DNA of 64,000 bases from Mycoplasma zalophidermidis (GCF_018913985.1 NZ_JAHMHK010000001.1:62001-126000); one strand, 5' to 3'. Positions 30,739-43,257 are shown, counted from the stretch's first letter. The notes: a model not told the origin generated them from the letters alone. Made by a program: numbers and translations.

Positions 30739-32847
30739 ATGATTAAAAAATATAATAAACTTGTTCTTGGTCTTTTTAGTACACCTATTTTAATTCCAGT
30801 CATAGCAGCTTCATGCAATAATAGCAATGAGAATAATAAGTTGGACTCTTCAAAAGAAAACAATGTAATAAAACAAAATTCGAAAGATGCATCTAACAAT
30901 ACTCAAGAGAGTGGCGATGTGTCAAAAGAAAACAATGTAATAAAAGAAGATTCGAAAGATGCGTCTAACAATACACAGGAGAATAAAAACTCTTCAAGTG
31001 ACAATACCGATGAAGAGGATTCTAAAAACTTGTTTGTTTTTAAGGAAGTAATTGAGGACAAACCAATAAACAAATATTCTGATGAGAAAATAGATAATCC
31101 AAAGAAATTATTTGACGAAAATTTTTTTCCTGATAATTATGAACTGAAAGGGACCGAACATAATAAAAACATAACTCAAAAATATTTCAGTTCAGAAATG
31201 TTTAAATCGCTTAAAATCAGCGTTGATAATTTTTGAACAGGTGAAATTCCTAAATGAATGAAAAGAAAAAATTACATTGAGACTGATAATTTATTTTCAA
31301 TTATTCCAGATTTATCCGTTTATTTCACTAATAATGATGGTTCAATCACTAAGCACGTCCGCAAGGTTATGCCTTCGTTTATCGGCGACAATGAACTCGA
31401 AATATTAAATAACAAAATAATTTTTAAAAAAAACATAAACAATTATCTAAAACAAGATTTTAACAATAAGAAAATTAAACTATATTTTAAGATTCAAAGT
31501 AATCAAATAAAAGATATTACTAAGAATTACAATGTTACTTCTCTTATACCTATTGAAATTGATATAGAAGATTTAATGCAAACAAATAGGGTAAACAATT
31601 ATGAATTTGCCCAATTAGAAAATGTTGATATACCTTTTGATATCAAATTTAAATCCCTAATTACAAAAAATGGTCAATTAAAGGTAGAAATAATTATTCC
31701 AAATAAGAAAATCGTAGCCAACAATTATAAAATTGATGATTCTGAGGTGTTTATCGACAAATATGGAACCCTAACCGATATTAGTTACTATGTTGAAAAA
31801 GGAAAGGATAAAAATTTCTCAATTACCTCAAAAATTTATAATAATTCCCCTTTCGCTAAATTATCATCTCTATCACAGTTATATGATATAAACTCCAATA
31901 GCGGTACATTAATGCCAGGTGGGAAAAGAATAAAAAAAAGTGAAGATAGAATATTCAGCAAAATCAGAGAACGTGTTTTTAGCGTAGGTGGCGGTACAAT
32001 GACAATGCTCGCAAAAGTTAAACCGTCTGACGATAATGATTTAAGATATTATTTCATCACGAACAGACACGTTACTGATATATTAGAAAAAAAATGAACC
32101 GATAATCGGGTTAATAAAAAAATGGTTATATGAGATTTTGATGATAAAAAAGTGGCAAGCAATAGTTACGATATATCATTAGATATTAACGACTCTGATT
32201 TAGAATTAAATCTTTGAATTGCAGAAAATCAATATGACAGAAAGGGACATTTAGAAAATAATGAAACTTCGAATGCTGATATTTCAATAAATATAATTGA
32301 TGTTAAAAATCTTTATGATGAAGCATTAAAAACTGATAATAAAAATATAATTAAATATCTTGAAAATTGAAAAGTATTAAAACCATTAAAATTATCAAAA
32401 TATACAAACTTTATAAATAATGACAGTTTTCTTAAATTTAGGGTTGCTTCATTCCCGGTTTCAAAAAATGAAGAATATTTTGACAGAAGATATCGCGAAC
32501 ATATAATTAATCAGCCAAGCCAAATTATTCTAAATGAGCAATTGTATGAGAATCAAAAATATGGTCATTTCAAATCTTTTACACTGCAAGATGATCCTAT
32601 AAAATCTACAGATTTTGACTTAGTATCAGGCGCAAGCGGTAGTATGGTTTTTGATGAAAATTACGACATGGTAGCTTTATTTATGCAAAATATTGGCGAT
32701 GATACATATGGTTTTGGTTTATTGAGTTCGTATAAGTTTGATTATTTAGGATACGAAAGCAACAATAACCCAAATTCATTTAAAAATAAATTGATTGAAT
32801 TATCTAATAAGTATCCCGAAAAATATCAACTAATAGACTTATCATAA
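30739..32847 (+). CDS. second MIP-like serine protease lipoprotein (DUF31 peptidase)
   Basis: 702-residue lipoprotein. The signal peptide ends VIAASC with Cys26, then about 70 residues of low complexity including a two-copy 24-residue repeat. The C-terminal half is a trypsin-like DUF31 domain: His444 (FITNRHVT), Asp514 (ADISINIIDV, tentative) and Ser633 (SGASGSM). It differs strongly from the MIP at 19531, and no MIB-like partner lies next to it. It could cleave another IgG class or another host protein. Its own leaderless promoter suggests independent control. Confidence 0.83.
30850..30993 (+). repeat. two-copy 72-bp in-frame tandem repeat
   Basis: The 72-bp unit starting TCAAAAGAAAACAATGTAAT is repeated at 30922 with few changes, encoding two 24-residue blocks (SKENNVIKxxSKDASNNTQE). 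It lies in the linker between lipid anchor and protease domain and could vary in copy number between strains. Confidence 0.85.
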
Positions 32848-32976
32848 AATATTGGAAGCGTAAAATTTTAGTGTGTTAATTTAAGCACATACGCCTTAAA
32901 TATCTGTTTTAATTATACTTGGTTTTATGATTCGTTAAATTTTTGAGAATTTTCTTAATGAACTCTGTGAACTAGA

Positions 32977-33022
32977 AAACAAAAAAGCTTTTTTTAAAAA
33001 ATGTGAAAGGGCTTTTTTGTTT
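32977..33022. terminator. 12-bp inverted repeat, terminator-like
   Basis: AAACAAAAAAGC and its perfect complement GCTTTTTTGTTT are separated by 22 nt and flanked by T/A runs. It could end transcripts from the second protease or mark the edge of the relic element. Confidence 0.55.
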
Positions 33023-33379
33023 AATACATTTGTGATTAAATGTGGAATTTAATTGGTATTATCGTGCATTTAAAAAGCACGTTTTAAATTTTATTAATTC
33101 CTGTTAATTTTTAGATATTAAGTTAGAATTTCTGCGGAAGCTAGTAATTTTTCAAGCATTTTTTTCTCTTACATTTGAATTTCATGATTCATTGATCACG
33201 TTTTATAAATTAATCACAAATTCTCTGCTTCTCTAAACGACACGATAGAACTTTTTTGTTAAAACGTCATCGTAAACTAAATAGTGTTTTTGCAAAATAG
33301 TTGATAATCTGTCAATTATTCTCTTTTCAAACATTCGCTTTTAAAAATTTGTTTTCAATAATAAACATTAATTCTCCGG

Positions 33380-34560
33380 AGGAATTCATATGAAATTTGT
33401 TTTGCTATTTCCCATGTAGTAAAACCTCTTATTTTCTTCTGTTATTGGCACATAGTAATTATTCATATATTGAACACAACCAGCTGAGTAATTCTTTTAA
33501 TCAGTAAATGAATTCTATGTTCATTTTCTTTTGTCGTTTTTTTAAGGCATTTATTTTATTATTTATATTTTGATAAACTTTAATTATATTCTTGAATTGT
33601 TTTTTGAATGTTTATTTATTTCTTCAATAGTACAGCAATTTTTGCTGACACAATACTCTATAAGTCATAGTTTGATTGTATCTTTGGTTCTTTCATCATT
33701 TGGTTAAACTCCCTGTAACTTTTAAATTCTAGTCCTATATTTTTAGAATTTAGTCATTTTACCATAGGTATGTTATTTTCTTGTTTGGCAAAAAGTGGTT
33801 CTTCTATCAGTTTTAAACTTATTGGATAGCCATATCGGGCAAAGAGTTGTCCAGTAGTTTAATATAACCGACTGTTGTTTCTTCTTTTTCAGCATACAAA
33901 GATAGAATCTTTTATGTTTCAGCATCTACTGCTAAGTAAATATGAAAATCATGTAAATGTTTAATTCAAGCTTCACTACAAGCGTCTAATTAAAGCATTT
34001 CACCAAATTCATATTTGTGAAGATTCAGTAATCTTTCTAATTGAACTTTCCGTTGATTTTGGACAATTGTTGAATTAACAAATACTTACTGTCATATTTT
34101 TCTTTGTCCTTATTTCTCACAATTCTTCTTTTAGTTTGTGGTTATTTGTGTAGCACTATTAAACCTTTTTTGCAGAGCAACGTTTAATAAAATATTGGTA
34201 TGTTTATTTGCTTCTTAATTGAAGTGAGCAACCTTCATTGCAATTTCTTCTAAAGCTGATTGTTAAATGATCTTTATCTTCTTTTTTGATGAATTTAGAA
34301 TCGTAACCTATCTTTATTTATGATAAAAAGAATTAGATAGTCAGATAATTTATTAAGCGCAAGCTTATTTTTTGTTGGCGTGATTTAATTTAATTAAAAT
34401 TTCATTTTTTTGATTCGTCGTAATTTTGAAGCAATATTTTTATGTTTTTTAGCCGCTAGTACGAAATTTTAATGACTTCCGCTTCTTTTTTAGAGACCGT
34501 TTTGTATTTTTAAAATAATTTTGTAACACAATTAATTTATTTATAATTTTGTTTTGTAAA
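33380..34560 (-). pseudogene. degraded transposase relic (ISNCY/IS1138-like)
   Basis: Minus-strand translation in shifting frames recovers transposase fragments in the right order. Near 34000 is YEFGEML followed by LDACSEAWIKHLHDFHIYLA (about 33940-33989), the region of the first catalytic Asp. Then comes EKEETTVGYIKLL, RYGYPISLKTDRRTTF near 33800 (second Asp), LNSKNIGLEFKS, and a C-terminal YMNNYYVPITEENKRFYYMG near 33440. Many stops and at least two frame changes make it non-functional. Boundaries and terminal repeats could not be fixed. Confidence 0.6.
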
Positions 34561-34824
34561 CTTATTTATCTAATTTTTCTTCAGTTTTGTATTTAGCAAT
34601 TTTATAAATATTTTTGTCATTTATATCTCAATAAAATAAGATCAAAAAGTCTTTTTTTGTTTTAACACTAAGTGGACTTATTTTTTACATGACAATATTT
34701 ACTCATTTTTTCATTTCTTTTGTTTAGTCGCTGAAAATTTTGTATAATACAGACACTAAATATTTTTGATTAAGTCAGCCAAGTAGTCAGCTCTTTTTTA
34801 TCCATTTAACAAAAGATATAAAAA

Positions 34825-34844
34825 ACGCAAGCTTTCACCTGCGT
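34825..34844 (-). terminator. terminator of the LRR-S41 lipoprotein operon
   Basis: ACGCA / TGCGT arms with a partly paired loop. On the minus strand it is followed by TTTTTTA. It lies 88 nt past the S41 stop codon. Confidence 0.55.
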
Positions 34845-34931
34845 GCTAACCCACCATTTTTTTACACGTCCATTCTAATTAGGAACTACTTTAAATTATG
34901 AATTTACACAAATTATTTACGACCCAAATAT

Positions 34932-36941
34932 TTAAGGGTTAGGAAATTCCTTGTTATATAAATGTTCTACAAATCTAAAAATCGACTTCATTTTTTCAAT
35001 TTTTTCTTCCATTCGTTCAAGTGAGTCTTGGTCCATTATTTTATTATTTTCTATTTCTATTTGATATTCCTTGCGTTTCTTTTTGTTGATAAATTTTAAA
35101 TATTTTTCAATATTTTTCGCCTCGTTTTTTCACGCAGAAATTTTCGTACTTCTTAAATAATTGTCGTATTCTTGTTTCCCTTCCTTAGGATCTCTTATGT
35201 AGGCACTAATTACATCATAATTCATGTATGCTAAATAGGGAATTTCTATATCCACAGCTACCCCATTTTGTGTGTACGGTAATTGATCTTCGTCCGCGAT
35301 TTCCTGTTTTGATGCGGCGATTCAGGCATTATTTGATGATATCTCCAAACTAGTGCCATCAGGTAGTACAATTGGTAATATAGAATACATTCCGCCACCT
35401 GATCTGTTTCCAATTATTGTTGCCAATTTGCTTGTTTTCGCAATGTGTGCAAGCAAATTGGCAGCACTAAAAGTATTAATACCAGTTAAAATGTATCATT
35501 TATAATTTGGATATCCATCTCTCATGTCATATTGGCCATCTTTATTAACATCAACTCTATATTTTGAATATGATAACTGCTTATTGATTGTTTCGTAGAA
35601 GAAAATTTGCTGGTCTTTGTTAGTTAAGAAACCAGCAACTTTTTCCATCGCTGCAATTGAACCGCCACCATTAAGAGACAAGTCCAAAATTATTTTTTTA
35701 ATCGGTGTTTGATTTTGTCTTATTAACTCTATTGCTTTATACATTTTCTCAAAACTATCATGCTCGTGCTTTGCACCTTTCATTAAGTTATCATTTGAAC
35801 CGACAACAAACTGATCTAGATATATTATCGCTGTGTCGTCATGAAAACTAACAAATTTGTTTTCGTGGTTTGAAAGAACGGCGCTACGAATTTTTTTTAA
35901 TATACCTAACCAAGCAATATATTCATTAACTTTTTGACTTCTAGTCGCCCCATAAGGGTTTGCTCTGTAATTTTCTGGATGATAATATGATCCAGACTGT
36001 ATTGACGAGTGTAATTCATTTAGGTGTTCGTAGAAAAAGCTTTCATAAGCAGATGTATTGTCAGCGATATTGATTGATAGTAATTGTTCTTTTAAGCCGT
36101 TTTTTGTAAAATACTCATCAAAATTTTTTACATTATTTTCTTCTAAAAATTTACCTCTAAGACCATAAAAATTGTCGAAGACAAACAAAATAAAATTATA
36201 ACTATTTATTCTAAATTTCTCTGTTTGCATTTTATTGTTCAAAACACTATTCATTATTAAGTTGTATTCTTTTGGATCTATATCTTTGTTTATAACCGTG
36301 CTAACACCAACAAATTTTTCACCGTTAAAATAGATGTTGTAATAATTTTGACTGAAGAAAAGCAGATTAAATACGGAAAAAGGAAGGTAAATATCGTTAT
36401 TTGCTGTTTCAATACTCATGTTATATTTACCTAAGTCTAATTCACTATATTTTTTATCAGCTAGTTTGGTGACTTTGGTTGATAGATATTCGATTCACTT
36501 TGTATAATCAATTGTTTCGGAACTTTTTAATACTTGAAAGGCGTCTAAATTATTTAATAAAATTTTGTTTTGCTTTGTGTCAAAAATTATTTCGTTTTCT
36601 CCGTTAACGTAATGGAGTTGATTCCCGATTCTTGCCTTAAATTTAAAAGACATAGGGTCTACCACTCCATTCATTTTTTTGATGAACTCGTTAACGTTTA
36701 TATACATATCTTGATTTTTCGTATTTTTGAAAGTTTTTATTTTGACGTTGTTTAATTTATATTCGCTTGAATTGTTGGAAAACTCAAATTCTTGGTTAAA
36801 TTCTAAATTATTTGGCAGTTTTTCATTTTTATTTGAAATGTTAACGCAAGATATTGTTGCAACCGGTATCGTAAACAATGAAGCGAAGACAGAACTATAA
36901 AAGAATCTAAGTTTTATCTTATTTTTATTATTTCTTCTCAT
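34932..36941 (-). CDS. S41-family serine protease lipoprotein
   Basis: 669-residue lipoprotein with a signal peptide ending VATISC (Cys32). Residues about 400-520 form a C-terminal-processing-protease (S41) core: ILDLSLNGGGS, then NTFSAANLLAH with the candidate nucleophile Ser492, then IGNRSGGG. The last 100 residues are a Lys/Glu-rich helix. It probably cleaves proteins outside the cell. The start overlaps the upstream LRR gene by 28 nt, so it is the third cistron of a coupled operon. Two or more TGA Trp codons split it under code 11. Confidence 0.8.
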
Positions 36942-39271
36942 TTGTTAATTTTTGAACCTTCGTATTTATTTTTTTCTAGATCAAAATCAGATTTAATTGA
37001 ATATACATTTGGTAGTTCTTCATCACTTTGAATGCTTATGTTATCGGTAGTTAATTCAAAATTAACAATTTTTATAAGCTTAGTTAATTCATCAATCTTA
37101 CTTTGAGTGGTTATTAGTGTATCATGTGAATTATATTTGCGTTTAAAAATGTAGTCGCTAAGTATTTTTAATAACACCTGATCACTTTCGTAATTTTGTA
37201 ATCCCAGTATAGTTTTTAACCTAGTTTTTTGTTGAACATTTAATGTATGCACTTTCAATTCCACCATATGCTTAGCAATTAAACTAAGGTATTCAATATA
37301 ATATTCAGAATTTCTCACAATTTCTCTATATTTTTCCAGTAGTTTACTTAATTTAGTTATTTTTATTTCTATTTCATCAAAATTATTTTTGTTTGAGTTA
37401 TATTTTAGATCTTCATTACGATAATTATTTCTAGTTTCACTGCTCAATTTTTCATCTTTTTCAACACTTTCATAAGAAAATTTGTAGTTAAGCAAGTTTA
37501 TTATTTGTTTTAAACTTGTAATATTCTTATCAATATCACTCAATTTTTTATTTTTTGTTCAAGAGTATTTGTAGTTGATAAGAAAGTTTTTAATTTCACT
37601 CATAATAGAATTATCATTATTGTTATCTGCTTGGGTTAAACTAACTAATTCTGATTTCGCCTTTTCGCTAATATTTGGATAGTTATTTACAGCAACCGTT
37701 GCTATATTTTGTAAATATGAAACATATAATTGAAGTTCTTTAATTCTTTTATTTTTAATGGCTTCTAATTCGTTTATTTTACTTCGTATTGAGTTTTCAT
37801 CTTCAATTTTGATGTTTGTTGATAATATTGATTTTAATTTATTTTTTTGAGTAACACTGGTAACATAAATGTTTTCCAATTTTGGAAACAAATCCATTGA
37901 AATTACTACACCTACTGTCGAGCTTTTGTTCGTTGTTATTAAATCCAAATCAAAATTTTCTGGAATAGATAATGTTTTCAATTCAGGTAAGTGGGTAACA
38001 AAAGTATTCAATTCTTCTGGTAGTGTCAAATCAGTAATTAATGTGTGTCTAAATCCGTAAAATTTTTTTAGTGTGCTTGGTAATACCAATGAATTTATCG
38101 AAGTTTCATCAAAACCTGAAATTTCTATAAGACCTTCATTCAATGTTAAGTTTGTCAATCTATTTGCATTATTAAAAGCAAACTCAACTATTTCTGTTCC
38201 TTCCGGTAAAACCAAATCCGTAATAAGTGTCCTATCAAATCCACTGATTTTCCGTATTGTTTTAGGGAGAATCAGCGAGGAAATTTTCGTATTAGAAAAC
38301 GCGCCTCGACCTATTGATTCGAGTTTATCATTAAATTTTATATTTTCGAGTTCATAGTAATCTTTGAATGCATCTTGTTGAATATATTTAACTTCTGGCA
38401 ATAATTGAATACTAGTAATTTCATTATCATACAATGAACTCACCATTTTTTTTGTTAATGTTGTTGATTTGATGTCTCTTAGTATTTCACCTACTTTTAC
38501 TTTTAGTTCATTTTCCTTTTGTCCATATGTTTCTTCATTGTAATTTGATTTATCTGCATTTATTTCATTTGAAAATAGGCTTCTTATTTTATTTTGAATA
38601 TTTAAGTATATTTCATCATTTCCGAATTCTCTCTCAAAGTCATTGATTATTTTTGAACATTTAGATAGATATAGTTCATATAACTCTTTATTGCTTTTTT
38701 TATCCAAAACCATTGCATTTTCAATAGCTAATTGCAGGCTAGCAGTTGTTTTTATTAATTTGTAATAATATCTTAAATCATCGTTTGTAATACTTTGGGC
38801 TTCATTAATTGCTGATATTAATAATTCTATAGCATCAGGTTTAGTTAGTTTATTCAACGTAATTTTTGTCTCAAGCAATTTCTTGTTAAATTTATCCACG
38901 ACCAATTGACGCTTTGCATCAATACTAAGATTATTGTATTTTTCTGTTTCTTCTATAATTTTTTTTAGTCTTTCTCCTGCTTCTACCAATTCTTTAACTG
39001 TCTTAGCTTCATGGAAAACTTTGGTTGCTTCATCTATTCCCCTTGCAGATTTAATGAAAGCCTCATTCCCCTCTTCAGAACTATAGGATTTATGTTTGAT
39101 TTGGGCATCCTCAATTATTTTTTGCAATTTTTCCTTTTGAATTTCCAACTCCGTTTTTAGAATTTCATTGTCATTTTGTGTATCGTCAGTTTTATCCTTA
39201 CTGCAGGCTGTCGAAACAAATGGAATTCAAGATATTGAACCTCCGATAAGTATTAGTTTATTCTTTTTCAT
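36914..39271 (-). CDS. leucine-rich-repeat (BspA/TpLRR-type) lipoprotein with coiled coils
   Basis: 785-residue lipoprotein with a signal peptide ending FVSTAC (Cys23). Residues 24-285 are charged helices. About 285-470 are BspA-like leucine-rich repeats of the form LxLPxxLxxIxGFxxTxI, about eight units. About 470-785 are again long helices, probably coiled coil. Such repeats mediate adhesion to host matrix proteins in other bacteria. An apparent separate frame ending at 37543 is only the continuation after a TGA Trp. The start overlaps the upstream LRR gene by 14 nt and the end overlaps the S41 start by 28 nt. Confidence 0.8.
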
Positions 39272-41510
39272 TTTGTCCTTTCGAAAAATCATTATAAAGA
39301 ATTTGTTGATTTCTAATATCCTCAATTCATTCTTTATCATTTATTAAATATTTACTATAAATATTTAATAAGTTTAGCCGAGGTCAATAAGTTTTTGATA
39401 TTTCAGCATCTTTTACATATTGTGGTAATGTTAATTCCTCTACACCTGTTTCACTAAAACCGGAGAAACTTCTTAATCTTGGAGGTAATGTAAGTGTGTT
39501 TATTTGTGTTTGATTGAAACCTCCTATTTTCCGTAACGTTGATGGTAATTTTATCTCATTAATTCGAGTAAAACCGAACCCATATAATTCTTCCAGTCCT
39601 TCAGGCAAAACAATATTTCTAATTTTTGTGTTATATGTAAAAGCGTCGTTGGTTATTTTCTTTAGATTTTCGTGTAAAATAACCGAAGAAATCAAGGAAT
39701 TTTGACCACCAAAACCACCTAATATTTCTAAATTTTTTGGTAATTCAACCTCTTTAATTCCGGTGTCATTAAATGAAATTGGCAATATTTCCCTAACCGT
39801 TGAAGGAATTTTCAAAATTGTTAGATTTTTATTAAAACCGAAGCCTCCCAATACTTCCAAACCTTCATTTAAATATAAATTAGAAATTGGCGCCCTATCA
39901 AAAGAGGATTTGTAAATAACTTTAAGTGTTTTAGGTGTTTTTAAACTTGTGATATTTGTGTTTGCAAACCCACCCAATGATTCTAATTTACTAGGTAAGG
40001 TTATTTTTGATAGTCCCGTTTCATCCAAAGTTTTAGGTAAGATGTGTCTAATTGAATTCGGTAGATGTAATTTTCTTATATAGGTCCCAGCAAACCCACC
40101 GAGTTTTTTTAAATTAATTGGTAGATTCAACTCCTTTATTTTTGTGTTATCTAAGGTCCCTTCTTCAATAATTTCAAGGCTATTTGGTAAGTTTATTTTC
40201 TCAATATTTCAATTTTTGAATCCACCAAGAGAAATGAGATTAGTTGGTAATTTTAGATCAATGATCTCATATTGAATATCGCTTTTTAAATCAAATGAAT
40301 GAGGAGCTATAAACTTCACACTTTCAGGGATTTTTATATTTCTAATACCCGTGTTTGCAAATCCTCCGAGGTAAATTAATTTTCTAGGTAAATTTAGTTC
40401 AGAAATAGGTGTGGAATCAAATGAACCTTCATATATTTGTTCTAAACTTTCGGGCAATTGCAAAGAATTTATAACTGTTCCCTGGAACCCCCCCAGTTTT
40501 TTTAAATTATTTGGTAGTTTTAAATAGTGTATGTTTTTTGAATATGCCAAAGTGTTCGGATGGATTTCTACAACAGAATCCGGTATATTAATTTCGCTAA
40601 AATTTGATTTCTGAAATCCCCCAATTTTGATTATTTTCTTAGGTAATTCAATTGATTTCAATCATTCCAATTCGTTGAAGCTATTTTCAAAGATCTCGAC
40701 CAGATTGTCGTTGAATTTTATTGACCTCAGGTTTGTATTAGAGAAACCGCCTATTTTTTGTAAATTCTCATTTAAAATTAGTTCTTGTATTGGCGTGGAA
40801 TCAAAAGAGTGTTCATTAATTATTCTCAATGAGTTTGGTAAATTCAATCTACGAATTGAAGTGCGTGCAAATCCACCAATCTCTTTTATATTTGAAGGTA
40901 ACTTCAATGTTGTAATTTTTGTATCATTAAAACTATTATTGTGTATTTTTTCAATGTTATTATCTAACTGAATATGTTTAATATTACTTCGGGCAAACCC
41001 CCCTAAAATTCTTAGAGAACTAGGTAAATTTATTTCGGATACATCAGAATCATCAAACGCATTTTCTTCAATTTCCTCTAGCCCCTCATTAAAATCAATT
41101 TTTTTTACTAAGGTTTCTTTAAAACCGCCAATTTTTTTAAGAGAATTAGGCAAAGTGAGGGTGTCTATTAGTGTATAGTTAAAACCATTCAAGTATTTAA
41201 TTCCTTCAGGTAGTTCGATCATTTTTATTGGTGTATAGTCAAATGCTCCCTCTGCAATGCTAACCAATTTTTTAGGAAATTTTACTTTTGTCAGTTTGTA
41301 AAATTTGCTAAATGCATTTGGTCCAATTTCTGATATATACTCAGGTATCACAATTTCACTAGAATTTTTATCAAACATTTTAAGTGCGTCCCGATCGCTC
41401 AAAAATTCTTTTCTATCATCAGCTTCATTGCTATCGTTATCATAGCTACATGAGACAACTATTGGAAAAAATGACCCAATAGGCAATATTGATAACATTT
41501 TTAATTTCAT
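39258..41510 (-). CDS. leucine-rich-repeat (BspA/TpLRR-type) lipoprotein
   Basis: 750-residue lipoprotein with a signal peptide ending IVVSC (Cys21). Nearly the whole mature protein (about 50-710) is BspA-type LRR of about 23 residues, in an alternating pattern: one unit ends IGGFxxTxI, the next xxSFDxTPI, giving a 46-residue super-repeat, about 14 pairs. The short tail is charged. It is probably an extended solenoid displayed on the surface and used for adhesion. It is the first gene of the three-gene operon, and a terminator-like hairpin lies upstream. Confidence 0.85.
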
Positions 41511-43257
41511 ATTTCTCCCCCTATGGAGAGGTTTTTATTTATTGGCAATTTAATAAATAAAAATATCCTCTATATTAACCGAAAAGGGGATATTTTTTAA
41601 ACAAATTCGTGCTACGCATGAATTACCATGATCAGCACATAGGTATAATCTCAGCCTTTTACAGCACCCTTTTCATTAATATTATATTACTTTTGCAATC
41701 AAAGAAGAAAATATTTTGGATAACGAAAAGAGAAATGATAGAGTTATTTAGCAATTTCATAGTGTAGTTGTGAAAATTTTGTGTATTCAACGCATTTAAT
41801 TTCATTGATTTCAGCATAACATTTATTGTTTTATTACATTTTTTAGGGATTCAAATTACAGACTTTGTGAGATCTGTTAGATATTTTTAGAAAAATAGAT
41901 TAGTTCTTGTAACTAGATAGTTGTCAATAATTTTGTATTACTTGATTTAATACAAGGATGTAGTACGTTTTGGAGTTTGTTCGGTGATATTTATTATTTA
42001 AATGTGGTTTACGCATTTATATTTAGTTCTTTAAATGATTGGATATTTTAATAAACCCTGCTGGGTGCAATTTTTTTTGAAACTTTTGTGCGACTCGGAA
42101 ATATATTTATGACTATATTGAACTATATTTTGAGGTCTATAACATCTGCATTCAATTCAAAATATTTTAATAATTCTTTTCTTTAGTTTACCTCAAATTC
42201 TAGTTTGAGTTAGATAGTGAATTAATATTTCGCTCTACCAATTTAACAAAGTCTCGTCGTCTCGGAAAATGAATCTCATAAGTGGTTTCAAAAATTTCAA
42301 CACTTCAAAAATCATTTGATAGGTGTTTTACTATGAAGGTTCTCAGACACTCTTTCCTATTTATTCAGTATGAATTGAAGTCCTTTAGTAGGTATAACTA
42401 TCTATTTTACATTTTTTTGTTCATCCGATATCTAACCATCCTTCACGAGTTTCATTTTTTAAATTAACATCATCTTTGCCTCATCTGTCTTAAATACATA
42501 TTTATCGCAATTCTTATTAATTTCTACAGGCACATTTACACTTTTTTTATCAAAAAGTATGATGTTTTAATGGTATATAATAAGTAGACCAAAATATACA
42601 ACGGTGTATTTCCAATTCTCTATTCTTATAAATTTCAATATCTTTTTTTGAAGTTACTAATCATGTTTGACAATATTTCTTTTGATGGATTTTACATATT
42701 TTTGTCAATATATCAACAATTTTCTTGTAGGTAAATTTCTTGCAGAATTGCAATAATTATGTTATTTACGTCATCAGTTTCAGTTTTATTTTCAAGATAT
42801 TTATATTTGGTTCGTCCATTTCTATCCCTCAGAATTGAAATAGTAATTATCCGCCATATTTTGTCATGATTTTCTAATATAAACTGTTTCCACTATTCTT
42901 AACTTCTCTTGTTCTTTCACCCTCATTAAAGCCGGTTTGTTCATCAAATTACTTTTCATTAAAGAGTTTATTGCATTAAAGTTTAGTTACATTATCTACT
43001 TTATCTAAATAATCTTAGTTTCGTGATTAATTTGATTTTATTTTCGTATTTTCAATATCCGTGATTATTTTGTGTATTTTTTTGTTTTGATATACTAGCC
43101 ATTTATGGAGCGTTACTTTTTTACGCATTTTTTAATAATTATGAAATCCAGAACCAAAGTTCTTGGTTTCATAAAATTATTTATGAAACTATTTAAATTT
43201 ATTTGCATCATATAACATTAAAAAAAATCTTTTACCTTGTTATAGTAAAAGATTTTT
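41511..43257. other. 1.75-kb decayed region upstream of the LRR operon
   Basis: No intact gene. A terminator-like hairpin is at 41562-41598. On the minus strand there are short protein-like pieces in all three frames (for example FDEQTGFNEGERTREVK near 42930 and ELLKYFELNADVIDL near 42150), each broken by TAA or TAG, which suggests a dead minus-strand gene. An imperfect 14-nt palindrome lies at 43141-43172. I could not identify the ancestor. Confidence 0.5.
41562..41598. terminator. hairpin upstream of the LRR operon
   Basis: AATATCC / GGATATT stem followed by T on the plus strand and by TTTTTATTTATT on the minus strand. It would insulate the LRR operon from transcripts arriving from the decayed region. 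Confidence 0.5.

Larger units (their letters stand above)
32848..34931. other. 2.1-kb stretch without intact genes
   Basis: No intact open frame of coding character. It holds a long inverted repeat at 32977-33022, a degraded transposase on the minus strand (about 33380-34560) and the terminator of the S41 operon. Stop codons occur in all frames throughout. Confidence 0.7.

Noticed and set aside
36938..37543. Separate 201-aa gene with a TTG start
   Set aside because: It is in frame with the LRR lipoprotein at 36914-39271. The break is only a TGA (Trp) at 37559-37561.
39258..41510. Possible CRISPR or DNA satellite because of regular repeats
   Set aside because: The repetition is protein-level LRR with divergent DNA. 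There are no identical repeats with unique spacers.
42282..42467. 61-aa plus-strand open frame in the decayed region
   Set aside because: No ribosome-binding site and no coding character, and it lies in stop-filled DNA. The minus strand shows more protein-like pieces.
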